Assembly (NCBI GenBank): GCA_045837725.1
Contig: JBEWZL010000057.1
Location: forward strand, 1 to 64,000
Length of the DNA stretch: 64,000 bases
Source: Vermamoeba vermiformis
Taxonomy: Eukaryota; Tubulinea; Echinamoebida
Direction: 5' to 3'
Of the stretch, positions 39,067 to 49,363 are shown piece after piece. Position numbers and translations under genes: made by a program. Every line of letters starts with the position of its first letter. Positions within the stretch are counted from its first letter, which is position 1. Under the pieces are notes generated by a model. It saw nothing but the letters and a program-made list of their open reading frames with translations, did not search any database and was not told the DNA's origin.

Positions 39067-39072
39067 CACGTG
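39067..39072. promoter_or_regulatory. CACGTG (G-/E-box) upstream of Cys-rich gene 1
   Basis: Palindromic CACGTG 80 bp before the start codon. Another lies at 38911-38916, beside AAAGAAT words. Motif identity is seen; function is inferred. Confidence 0.4.
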
Positions 39073-39152
39073 ACTGGACCAGATTCAAATTTAAATAGCC
39101 TGGTAGACGACAAACATTCGCTCACCTAAGATACGAAAACTAACTAACAACA

Positions 39153-39347
39153 ATGGACGTTCAACACCAAGTCGCTCTTCTCGCTCAATCTGCCGCCTGT
39201 TTTGGCTCTGGATGCTGCTGCTCGGGCAGTGGTTGCAATTGCTCGTGCTCAAAGTCCCGTTCAGTGCTGCCAGTCCTTGATACCGACACTGTTCTCCCAT
39301 TCGAAAGCGAGGAACTTACTGAAGAATCGCTCTCCAGCTTTATGTAG
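39153..39347 (+). CDS. Cys/Ser-rich mini-protein 1
   Basis: Single exon, 64 residues, with AATAAA 36 bp after the stop. Three parts: N-terminal 'MDVQHQVALLAQSAA', a central run of seven Cys mixed with Ser/Gly ('CCCSGSGCNCSCSKSRS'), and an acidic tail ('ESEELTEESLSS'). It is a clear paralogue of the next gene: shared MDVQ start, GCNCSCSK-type core and acidic EEL tail. The CxC pattern suggests metal binding (metallothionein-like). The Ser/Cys alternation and the LanM gene 10 kb away also make a modified-peptide precursor possible. Strong conservation between the pair argues that both are real genes. Confidence 0.75.
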   Translation: MDVQHQVALLAQSAACFGSGCCCSGSGCNCSCSKSRSVLPVLDTDTVLPFESEELTEESLSSFM

Positions 39348-39528
39348 GACTATTATAGGCAACTAGGCCTAACTAGTTTTTCAATAAATATATTCAAACG
39401 TAATTTCTGTCATAATACTTGTCGCTCGCACAATTTTTATTTTTTAAACCAGATCTAATTGATGTAAAGAATAAGGTGAGATATAAAATCGAAATTACCT
39501 GCTGAGAATAAACCGTAAGAATAGCGAT

Positions 39529-39534
39529 CACGTG
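39529..39534. promoter_or_regulatory. CACGTG upstream of Cys-rich gene 2
   Basis: The same palindrome 80 bp before the start codon, next to 'gtaagaatagcga'. Position relative to the start matches that of gene 1. Confidence 0.4.
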
Positions 39535-39614
39535 GCTTTGTCAAACACCATAAATACTGAGGTTGTCATTCATTATGTACAAGCTATCAATACACACACA
39601 CATCAAATACTGCA

Positions 39615-39836
39615 ATGGACGTTCAAATTCAACTCGCCCTCACTCCTCAAACCCTCACTCGTACTTTGGGAACTGGATGTGGCTGTTCCGCTAGCGTGGG
39701 TGGAAGCTGTAATTGCTCTTGCTCTAAAGGCCGCTCGCTTTTGCTTGCAAACGGATGTGGCTCCGATGCAGGTATTTACGTCAGTGAAGAACTCAGTGCG
39801 GACTTGATTGCCGAAACTTCCCTATTCTGGGAGTGA
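39615..39836 (+). CDS. Cys/Ser-rich mini-protein 2
   Basis: Single exon, 73 residues, AATAAA 37 bp after the stop. Paralogue of the preceding gene: 'MDVQIQLALTPQTL', then 'GTGCGCSASVGGSCNCSCSK' with CxC pairs, then an acidic tail ('VSEELSADLIAE'). Six Cys. No signal peptide. Same alternatives as its neighbour: metal-binding protein or precursor of a modified peptide. A longer ORF at 39532 in another frame overlaps it, has no family resemblance and is rejected. Confidence 0.75.
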   Translation: MDVQIQLALTPQTLTRTLGTGCGCSASVGGSCNCSCSKGRSLLLANGCGSDAGIYVSEELSADLIAETSLFWE

Positions 39837-39954
39837 AACAAATTAAACCCTGTTGTATTCTTTTTCTTTTCTAAATAAAGAATTGGCATTATTTAAAAAA
39901 CCGAGCTTCTCTACGATGATTATTTACTCATATAATTGATCGAACGCACAACGT

Positions 39955-40155
39955 ATGGAAAATCAGTGGGTCGGATCCTTCTGGTACAAACCAGCTCCTT
40001 CATTCTTTACTCGAGAAAAGCGCTACATTCGCAGTTCAAATACTGATAAGAAAGTCGAAGTGCTCAACGATAATCACTCTTACAACCAATCAAGCAAAAT
40101 TCATCGGATCAAGATCTCGGATTTGAACGTCGCGGAGTCCTCTAAAGATGGCTAA
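39955..40155 (+). CDS. Small ORF, unknown
   Basis: 66-residue single-exon ORF starting 'MENQWVGSFWYKPAPSFF' with a charged, Ser/Asn/Lys-rich remainder, and a GAATAAA ~50 bp downstream. It sits between the Cys-rich pair and the NRPS gene. No homology recognised; composition is protein-like but evidence is thin. Confidence 0.4.
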   Translation: MENQWVGSFWYKPAPSFFTREKRYIRSSNTDKKVEVLNDNHSYNQSSKIHRIKISDLNVAESSKDG

Positions 40156-40426
40156 TACTCATAAGAAACGATAAAGAATTGTATACATTAAAATGTAGTC
40201 AAAAGGAATAAAGACTCGCCCGAGTCTACTTCAGATCCAAAGAATACAAAGTGCATTCTCGCACGTTCTTCGCGTTCACGAATAACAAAATTTCAAAGAA
40301 TGTTTTGTCCGCAGTTACGAAATTTCAGGTTTAACGCGTAATTCTCAGCTCGATGTACGTATTCTTAAAAGTTGTGCGTTTTTTTTAGAGTCTCAGTTCA
40401 TTTTAAATTGTTTTATATTGCACCAC

Positions 40427-43400
40427 ATGACCGAATATCATTTTGTAGTGCATAACCAACCGCAACAACCCGAGCTATTGGCGGTTTTAGAAAGTGGTAT
40501 GAAAACAAAACTAATTTGTTTGAACTAATTCTCTCTAATACGATCTCTTACCTTAAAGTCGAAGCCAATGTTGTTGAAATTGGTGATATTATTTACGCCA
40601 TAGCACCAACGAGCATTGTTGCTCGGATTCAGGATCAGCACGGGGAGATCTTCAATTCTTCAACCTTCCGTTCCCGATGGCCTTCTACTCTGCGTTTAAA
40701 TAATCAATATGCGTCAGTTACGCATGAAAGGCGTGCAAAAGAAACGACTCGAGAATTGATTGAAAGATTTTTTCCCAAATCTGTAAGTTCGATCATTTTG
40801 CCTTAACGCGAGACTAACATTCCTTATAGACTGAGGTTAACGTCGATAACGTTGTCGTCAGTAGCATCACCAAGAACCAAATGACTTGGGGCACGCAGAA
40901 ATTTGAGACTTTGGAGTTTGTCGCAAACTTCGAATCCGCGCTGATTAACATTTTGGTCGAAGATAGCGGCAATAGAAATCACGATACTTTGCACCTATTC
41001 TCTAGATTCGTATCCCCTGATACCCTTTCGTCGATGGCCAGTCGCCTTTCTGGAGCTGGATCAACTGCTGAAATTCCTTTCACCCAAAAACCAGAACTAG
41101 CAAGCGCTACCTTCATCGACCAGTTCGTCAACATTGTTGCACTCAATGGCTCCAAAGTAGCTCTTCATGAAGTGGACAACAACCGTGAGATCTCGTACGC
41201 AGCACTCAACAAGCTCGCGAACAAAATCGCCCACGCCATCATAGAGAAGAGACCAAGAAGCAAGTTGCCTGTTGGAGTATTCATGAATAGATCAGTCAAC
41301 TGTGTTGCTGCAATGATTGGAGTACTCAAGGCTGGATGTGCATACTTACCACTCGATCCATCGTATCCAAAACAAAGACTTGACTCCATGATTGAAACAT
41401 CGAAATGCGAGTTGATTCTTGTTGATGATTCAACGATCACGAGTGCAAGTGATTTGATCCAAGACAAAGCATCCGTCAATGTTGATGAATTATCGACAAT
41501 GTTCAGTGAAGACAATCCAAACGTGCAAGTGTCTTCAGACGATCTAATGTACGTCATCTTCACTTCTGGAAGCACGGGAACATCCAAAGGGAGTGATGGC
41601 TACGCACGCGTCAATGATGAACAGATTGAATTGGATGTTGGACACGTTCAAGGCAGAAGAAAATGAAGTGTTCCTGTTCAAGACCAAACTGTCATTCATC
41701 GATCACATCACGGAGCTGTTAACTGGCTTACTATGTGGAGGTCGAGTTGTAGTGGCATCAGATGACTTGGTGGCCAATGTGGAACGACTGCTCGATGTAC
41801 TTGCCGAACAAGCTGTTACTCGTTTAGTCGTGGTCCCTTCGTACTTGAAAGCTTTGTGCCAATCTTTGCAAATAAGACCTCGCAACTTAGCCCTACGTTA
41901 TTGCTTCACGAGTGGCCAGCGGTTGGATTCATCCACAGCACGAGCAGCGTTGCGAATGCTACCTAGCACGTTGCTTGTGAATCTTTATGGTTCAAGTGAA
42001 GTGGCCGGCGACGTCACCTATGCGATAATTAAACATCCAGCTGACATAACAATTGGTGTTCCGATAAGCAATGCACGTGTTATCCTCGAACCTACCAGTG
42101 ATGGTGAGCCAAATGAAGGCGAGATTCTCGTTGGTGGTGTGCCAATCGTTCGAGACATCGTTGGAGCAAGCAGCGCTAACAAATTCTGCACTATTGACAA
42201 CGTGCGCTACTACAAGACCGGTGACATTGGTAGACGGCTTGAAGATGGGAGAATTGAGTTCGTTGGAAGAATTGACGACCAAGTCAAAATAAGAGGTTTT
42301 CGTGTCGAGCTTGGAGAAGTCGAAGAGTGCACAAGACAAGTGAAGCAAGTTGAAGATTGTGCTGCCGTCTTCGATGAAGTGAAACAGCAGTTGGTGCTCT
42401 TTGTCAAGCCAGAGAACTGTGATATTGAACAGGTGAAGAGTCACATCAAGATTAGTCTTCCGGAGCAATGTAATCCAAGTTTGATTTTGGCAATCGACAA
42501 CATTCCCTTGACACCAAATGGTAAAACAGACCGCTTGAAGTTGAAGCAACGAGTCAACGAAACTCTCAGTGGATTGCAGATCGTCAACAAGCCAACAACT
42601 GCTTTGGAGCAGAGCATTCACGACATTTGGAAGCTAGTGCTTGAACGAGACGTGGATCTTCAAACTGACTTCTTTGCGCTCGGCGGACATTCATTGCATT
42701 CCATTCAAATTCTGTCGCTCATGAAAGCAAATCTCAATTTAGATATCAAAAGCCACGACTTCTTTGGCAACCCTTCAATTAGCCAATTAGTGCAATTCGT
42801 CGAAAATAATCAAGATCAACTCACCAGTCCGATGGCTAATGTGCCAATCCACAACGAGAGCGATGAATATGTTCCGAGCACTCCATTCCAACACCAAATG
42901 TTCTTCGTACAAATGCTAAAGCCTACTTCAAGCGCGCTGAATGTTTGCAGTGCCTTGCATCTCAGGGGACAACTGGACATCGTATTAAACACGGGTCAGG
43001 ATCTCCCTAGTTCAAGTGGTGAATAAAGGGTCTCATGCGACTCTTCGTTCATCAATTTCCAACTCGCCGTGCATCAAACGAATGCCAAAGATCTTGTGGA
43101 CTGCTTGAAACAAGAAGTAAGTCGAGCATTCAACCTCGTCACTGGTCCCTTGTACAACATCGTATTGTTTGAGTGTGGACCTGAAGACCACTGTCTCATG
43201 GTGAATTGCCATCACTCGATCGTTGACGCTTGGTCGATGGAGCTGATAGAGCAGGAGATCGCCTCTCTTTACAACGGAAAAGAGTTGCTACCACTGGACG
43301 AAGAGTTCTCTAACTATGCCCATGCTGAACGAAGTCGTGTTGTTAGTGAAGAGCACATGGAATATTGGCTGCAAGCTATCGAAAAGAACTACGTACGTCG

Positions 43401-46400
43401 TGTGCACGATGAAATCAAATCCACAAGACGGATTCAGCAATACTTCGACTTCGATAAGGTACTTGCACCTATTAATAATAACATCAGTTAATTAATGAGA
43501 ACTTTTTAAACCAGGGTCTTAGCGATTTAGTGCGGAATTACGCTAGAAATCAGCAGTGCACTCCGTCTTGTGTGCTTCTGACTGCCTTTCAAAAACTGCT
43601 CTACGAAAATAACTCACGTGTTGGTCTCTTGGCATATCCTGTCACCAATCGAAATTCTTTGGCGTTGTCTTCAGTGGTTGGCCCAATCTTCAATACAATG
43701 CTGCACCAGTTAAAACAAGTAGACTACACACGCCCGTTTTCCCAGCTGGTTGCGGAGAACTTCAAGCTTTGGAAAGAAGAACTCCGCTACAACACTTTGC
43801 CGCTTGCCACAATTTTGTCGAAATTCCGCGGCAATCAGGGTGACGCACGTTCGCTAGTTGAAGTAATGTTCACGTTTTGGAACGCGAAACAATGCAGCAA
43901 TCTCTTCAATGGGCTTAGCAACAAATACGTGGAGTTTTTCACCGATGATTCACAATTTCCTATCGAAGTGAATTTCACAGAGAGAGACGGAGAGCTGCGT
44001 TGCATGGTTGACTACAATTTCTCCTATCTGGCCATTGACGCTGCACAGTTCAAAGCTCGCTTGACCGAGATTCTAACGCAGGCATTCAATAATAACGAAT
44101 CTCCAGTCGTCAGCAGATCCGTTATTAACAGCCCACCCAAAGTAATCTACGGTGACTCTGTGGCAGTAATGAGGAGATGCCTCCACCAAGCTTTTGAAGA
44201 TCAAGCTGCCGTACACGTAGAAGACATTGCCATTTTTTGTTCGCTGACAAAAATCTCGTACGCGGATCTCAACAAGCTCGCAAACAGAATTGCCCACGCC
44301 ATCATAGAGAAGAGGCCAAGAAGCAAGTCGCCTGTTGGAGTGTTCATGAATAGATCAGTCAACTGCGTTGCTGCAATGATTGGCGTACTCAAGGCTGGAT
44401 GTGCATACTTACCACTCGATCCATCGTATCCAAAACAAAGACTTGACTCCATGATTGCAACGTCAAAATGCGAGTTGATTCTTGTTGATGATTCAACGAT
44501 CACGAGTGCAAGTGATTTGATCCAAGACAAAGCATCCGTCAATGTTGACGAATTATCGACAATGTTCAGTGAAGACAATCCAAACGTGCAAGTGTCTTCA
44601 GACGATCTGATGTACGTCATCTTCACTTCTGGGAGCACGGGAACGCCAAAGGGAGTGATGATTCCTCACTCGAATGTTCTTAATGTCAGTTCGGTACTTC
44701 AACGACAAGCTCCAGATCTGTGCCAAAGACAAGGTGCTCGCACATACTTCATTCAACTTCGACATTTCAGTGCTTGAAATCTGGTGCGCGCTGACAACAG
44801 GAGCGTCAATTGAGCTAATGGAGAAGACGCTTGAGCACGCTGCCTCGTTAGGAGATGAATTGATCACGAAGGGCATTACGGTGGCCCAAGCTACTCCAAG
44901 TCTCTGGAAATTGTCGTTTGCAAGCCCCTGGAAGGCTCCACATACGCGCATTATCGTCGGTGGAGAAGCTCTGACCATTGACGTCGCCCAACAACTGGTC
45001 AAGCGCGCTGGGCGGGTCTTCAACGCCTATGGCCCCACCGAAACAACTATATGGTCAACTTGCAACGAACTGAGTCCAACGCAGGTCCTATCAACATGCT
45101 GCATTGGCAAGCCTATCTGGAATACGCAAGTCACTGTACTTACTAGACTCCACGGACGGGGCCGGCGAAATAGTCATTGCTGGTGACGGAATATTTGGAG
45201 GATACATCAATCAACCTGAAAGAACGAGTGAGAAGACTCTCGTATTAAACAATGCTCGTTTTTACCGAACTGGCGACCGCGGAAGATTGCTGAACGATGG
45301 AAGTATCGAATATATCGGAAGAATTGACGACCAAGTCAAAATAAGAGGTTTTCGTGTCGAGCTTGGAGAAGTCGAAGAGTGCGCAAGACAAGTGAAGCAA
45401 GTTGAAGATTGTGCTGCTGTCTTCGATGAACTGAAACAGCAGTTGGTGCTCTTTGTCAAGCCAGAGAACTGTGATATTGAACAGGTGAAGAGTCACATCA
45501 AGATTAGCCTACCAATGCAATGCGTTCCGAACTTAGTCTTGACGACTACCACAATTCCGTTGACGTTGAACGGCAAAACAAATCGTCTGGAGCTAAAGAA
45601 GCGAGCAAGAGAGGTCCTGGAGCAGCGACAAATCGTCAACAAGCCAATAACTGCCGTAGAACAAAGCATTCACGACATTTGGAAGCACGTCTTCAATAGC
45701 AGCGCAGATATTGACGTCCATACCGACTTCTTTTCGCTTGGCGGCCATTCTCTTCATACAGTTCAGATCGTATCAACAATCGGAGCCAATTTGAACGTGC
45801 AAATTACGCTGCAAGACTTCTTCGGCTGTCCTACAATTAGCCAACTTGCTAAATTAGTAGAAAACGAATTAGCAGCGCAGAAGACGCTGAAATCGTTCGT
45901 CGAGGTGCTCACCGATGACTTGCAATTCACTGTCACGCCTCCAACCACTGTAGACCACAACCAATACCAGGAGGTCGTTCTCTTGACTGGTGCTAGTGGG
46001 TTTGTTGGCATGAAAGTCCTCGAAGCATTGCTCCAAAGACGGAAGGATTGTACCGTCTACTGTTTGTCTCGTCATGTGGCCAAGCTTGTTGCCGAAGTCG
46101 ATTCTCGTCTGGCCGTTTATTCATCAAGAATACGCTGCATCGAAGGAAAGCCTGAATTGCCTTCGCTTGGGCTTGCCAAAGAAAGCTACGCTGATCTGCG
46201 AAACAAAATTACCAAAATCGTTCACTGTGGAGCCGAAGTCAACTTCTTAAAGGATTACCTGCACCTAGCTTCAAACGTAGAGTCGACTAAACACCTGATA
46301 GAATTCGCAGCTGACAAAGGCATACCGCTGATTTACATAAGTACCAACAATCCGTTCTATTTGGATCCAGAAGAGAACATTGCGACATTGAGTAGAGAAC

Positions 46401-46883
46401 TTTCCGAATACTATGGGCTACATTCAAACCAAATTAGTATCGGAATACATAGTACAGAAAAATCTACGACATTACACGATCATCAGGCTTCCATTGGTGT
46501 CTTCAAGATCTCTCACGGACGACTGCAATCAAAACGAACTGTTGATGGCGGTCCTGAAGTCATCCTCTTCGTTGGGAATCTATCCAGACATACAAGCTGA
46601 GATTGACGTGTTGCCGGTAGACATCGTTTGCCGAATATTGGCGGACATCATCGAAAATCCCGAGAAACACGCGAGGCTTTTGTCGATCTCGAACAACGAG
46701 CCACTGACTCTCAAAGATATTGTCGAGCGCGTTGGTCTGCAGCTTAAGTCGTCTTCGTTGGAAAACTGGAAACGAAAGAGCGGTACTGATTTCGCTAAAT
46801 TTCTGGCCATTCTGCACGAAAATGCGTTCCCGCCCAAAGTACGGCACGGCAGGTTTAGATTTGTAGAGGACACGTGGTCTTAG
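40427..46883 (+). CDS. Nonribosomal peptide synthetase, A-T-C-A-T-R, with several frame breaks
   Basis: Exons 40427-40496, 40559-40782, 40830-43458 and 43515-46883. Domain order: short N-terminal region; A1 ('IFTSGSTGT', 'NLYGSSEVAG', 'YKTGDIGR', 'IRGFRVELGE'); T1 ('FALGGHSLHSIQ', Ser carries phosphopantetheine); C ('MVNCHHSIVDAWS'); A2 ('NAYGPTETT', 'YRTGDRGR'); T2 ('FSLGGHSLHTVQ'); terminal thioester reductase with Rossmann motif 'VLLTGASGFVG' and 'GYIQTKLVSEY'. A1 has features of insect Ebony-type enzymes ('MNRLNWMLDTF', 'FIDHITELLTG'). It should join two amino acids and release an aldehyde or alcohol. The frame breaks near 41590, 42985-43040, 44680, 45140 and 46412. Large parts of A1 and A2 are near-identical in DNA. 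Residue specificity cannot be read with confidence. Confidence 0.85.
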
Positions 46884-47490
46884 TACTACACCAATCAATC
46901 TTGCTTGAATAAAATTGTGTTTTGTGTGGTAGATCTGAAAAAATATTGTTAGTTAGGAGCACAACGCTTCGAGAACAACTACTAAGCTATTTGAGGAATA
47001 TTTATGTACGAATTGACGGAGGCAGCTGCGCAGGCCTTGTACGTACTTTAGATTTGACAATGTCTCATCAGAATTCTAAATATTAAAATACCGCCAAAAA
47101 ATTATTCAATATAAAATGCAACTTCCTTTATATTGGTTTTTTGCATATTTTCCAAGAGGCACGGTGCTCTATTTTTTTTTTGGTTAAATCTTACCTTTTT
47201 TCCAACAGATCTTGCATTGTCGACAGTTGCTCGTGATATTTGTTACGAAGCGTTGTGTATTGAAACGCGAGCAATAAAATGTAAGTTACATTATACAGAA
47301 TCAAATCTAGAGCTTCCGAATCTCTACTTGGAAAATAAAATTAATAGATTTACCTCAGGTGAAGGTCTAAGCAGAGTCACAACGTGGTGCGTAGCTTTAT
47401 GACCGAGCAAAGTAAGTCAAAATTAAAATTCCAATCGTTTTGTTTTATCTATTCCGGCCCTACAAACAAAACAAAGTCACGTCACCATCT
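46884..47490. other. Intergenic region, no gene seen
   Basis: About 600 AT-rich bp between the convergent ends of the NRPS gene and the first beta-solenoid gene. An 89-codon ORF at 47133 has unbiased composition and no recognisable motif, and is not accepted. Confidence 0.35.
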
Positions 47491-48234
47491 CTAAAGCGAC
47501 GAATGTTGCTTGTGTTGAACGTGGCTATCGGGAGAGGTGTTGAGATTTCCAGAATAGTACACCACGTCCACCTTGCTTCCCTTCGACAACGTGACGTTCT
47601 TCGCGCGCACCTCCTTCGCTCTAGTGTTCTCTAGCACGACGTCTCCTTCTGAGATCACACGACTGGCTACTTCAAAGCCCGGAGTACCTGCTTTCGCCTC
47701 GATCTTGATGGAGTGCTGGCCGTACAAGTCTCGCACCTCGCTCTTGGATTCAGAGTCACACTTGAACGAGATGTTTTGACCTGAAAGCACGTTAGTGATC
47801 ATGCGACCAACACCAGTGAAGTTCGTGGCTTCGATATTCTGCGAGACATTAAGAAATCCGATGTGATTGAGTTTCTCAACTTTCACGCTGCCACCGACGG
47901 CGAGCATTCCAGTGACAGAGACGCTGTTGCAATTGACGTTGCCTTCGACAGTAACAGGACCAATCACATCGATAGAATTTGTCAGATCGCCTTTGCAATA
48001 CATTGGGCCGAAGTGAGTGGAGCCAGAGTTGCTTGAGAAAGTTGGTCCGTAGGTCTCAGAACTGCCCGGAATGTACTTGCGAGCGAAGGGAGGAACGTAG
48101 GCTTGCCAGTCTTCGTTGCCGGATTCGGGGCTTGAGGGAGGAGAGCTCGAAGATGACGCATGATTGTGCCAATTGTGAGGGCACTGGCCGTGGCTATGGT
48201 TTGGAATGAACTTTGTCCAGAAGGGTTCAGTCAT
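47491..48234 (-). CDS. Beta-solenoid (bactofilin-like) protein 1
   Basis: Intronless, 247 residues. The N-terminal third is His/Ser/Pro-rich with 'EDWQAYVPPFARKYIP'. The rest is built of short alternating strands typical of a stacked beta-solenoid: 'SIDVIGPVTVEGNVNCNSVS', 'VTGMLAVGGSVKVEKLNHIG'. This rhythm resembles bacterial polymer-forming bactofilins; the match is by pattern, not by an identified family. It is a paralogue of the next gene (shared W-x-x-Y-V-P motif, repeat register and C-terminal 'VRAKNVTLSKGSKV' versus 'VRGENVTLFHSHV'). No signal peptide is evident at this start. Role could be structural or surface; unknown. Confidence 0.65.
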   Translation of the reverse strand: MTEPFWTKFIPNHSHGQCPHNWHNHASSSSSPPSSPESGNEDWQAYVPPFARKYIPGSSETYGPTFSSNSGSTHFGPMYCKGDLTNSIDVIGPVTVEGNVNCNSVSVTGMLAVGGSVKVEKLNHIGFLNVSQNIEATNFTGVGRMITNVLSGQNISFKCDSESKSEVRDLYGQHSIKIEAKAGTPGFEVASRVISEGDVVLENTRAKEVRAKNVTLSKGSKVDVVYYSGNLNTSPDSHVQHKQHSSL

Positions 48235-48543
48235 GACTTGCTTGCGTGGTTTTGAGTGCGATAAGATTTAAAATTAATCGATGTGAAGTTTTTTTTGTTT
48301 TTGACGTATTCTTATTCTTAGTAACACAAGCACGTGATTTCTCGCGCACGACGGACATAAGAATACAATCTGCCTATTCTTTAGCCTTTCGCTGAAAATT
48401 TTCACTTGCAGTTCAATTCTTCGTTCCTAACTTTCGAAAGATATTCTTTACCTCAATGCACTATTCTTATGCAATTTACTCTATTCTAATCGTTTATTTA
48501 CTTGAATACCAATACAGTAGTCTCGTCTACTCATTACAAAGAA
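48235..48543. promoter_or_regulatory. Promoter region with CACGTG and repeated AAGAAT/ATTCTT words
   Basis: Upstream of beta-solenoid gene 1. CACGTG at 48331-48336, and ATTCTT or AAGAAT about seven times between 48305 and 48495. The same words cluster before the Cys-rich genes, the NRPS and LanM, suggesting a shared regulator (inference). Confidence 0.4.
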
Positions 48544-49239
48544 TTAGATTTGTTGTTTGCTCTCCACATCCGAGTGAAATTCGGTCAAATTAGTGGAGTA
48601 CGTGAGTGATTCAACGTGAGAGTGAAATAAGGTAACATTTTCTCCGCGAACACTCTTCGCAAACACATTATGCAGCACTATGTTCTTTCCTACGATGCTG
48701 TTCACTTTAACTTTGGGTGTGTTCTCCTTCGTTTTGATGAGTACTGAGTCTGCGTTGATTTCGCTAATCGACGAGGACGAGTCAATTTTCAATTCAATTG
48801 CCTTCGCTGAGATTGATTTGGCTTGCACATTGCCTACGACAGAGCAGGTTTCGGTTTTAATGTCATTCGCAGTCAAGGCACCAGTGACAGTCAGCTTTGC
48901 TACTACAGAAGATCCAAGGATAGAGAGCGGTCCAGTGACGGTTACCTCTTCAGCTTTTAAGTTGCCGCGGATAGTAGCGCTTCCGTAGACTTTTAACTCG
49001 TTGGATGTGCAGCCATTTTTTACGACCAAGGATCCATAGTGCGTTAGAGATTTCTCAAGAGAGTCAACGACCTTTTCGCCGTAAGTTGCATCAGATTCCC
49101 AGCCATCGAGGTTGTGCCATTGTTGATCCCAGTCTCGTGCCTCGTCATCCAGATCCACAAACTTTGGCACATACTTTCGCCAGTCAAAGCACAGGGTCAT
49201 GCCAATAAGTATAAATATGAACACGATATTCGAGCGCAT
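48544..49239 (-). CDS. Beta-solenoid (bactofilin-like) protein 2, secreted
   Basis: Intronless, 231 residues. Begins with a signal peptide ('MRSNIVFIFILIGMTLC') followed by 'FDWRKYVPKFVD', the same W-x-x-Y-V-P motif as its neighbour. The body shows regular short strands: 'ELKVYGSATIRGNLKAEEVT', 'VTGPLSILGSSVVAKLTVTG'. This should form a right- or left-handed solenoid able to polymerise. Location outside the cell or in the secretory path is likely. It is transcribed divergently from the LanM gene with only 124 bp between start codons, so the two could share a promoter. Confidence 0.7.
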   Translation of the reverse strand: MRSNIVFIFILIGMTLCFDWRKYVPKFVDLDDEARDWDQQWHNLDGWESDATYGEKVVDSLEKSLTHYGSLVVKNGCTSNELKVYGSATIRGNLKAEEVTVTGPLSILGSSVVAKLTVTGALTANDIKTETCSVVGNVQAKSISAKAIELKIDSSSSISEINADSVLIKTKENTPKVKVNSIVGKNIVLHNVFAKSVRGENVTLFHSHVESLTYSTNLTEFHSDVESKQQI

Positions 49240-49363
49240 TTGGGGTCTTCAGTTGTGTTGTTGTTAATCGTTTTAAGAATTGATTTGAAAGAATTGAGCG
49301 AAAAGCTATTAAAATTTGTTTTTCGGAATAAGCCATTTCTATTCTTTATTAAGAAAGGACAAC

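Noticed and set aside
47133-47402. 89-codon ORF after the NRPS gene
   Set aside because: No start context, motif or paralogue; composition like random AT-rich DNA.
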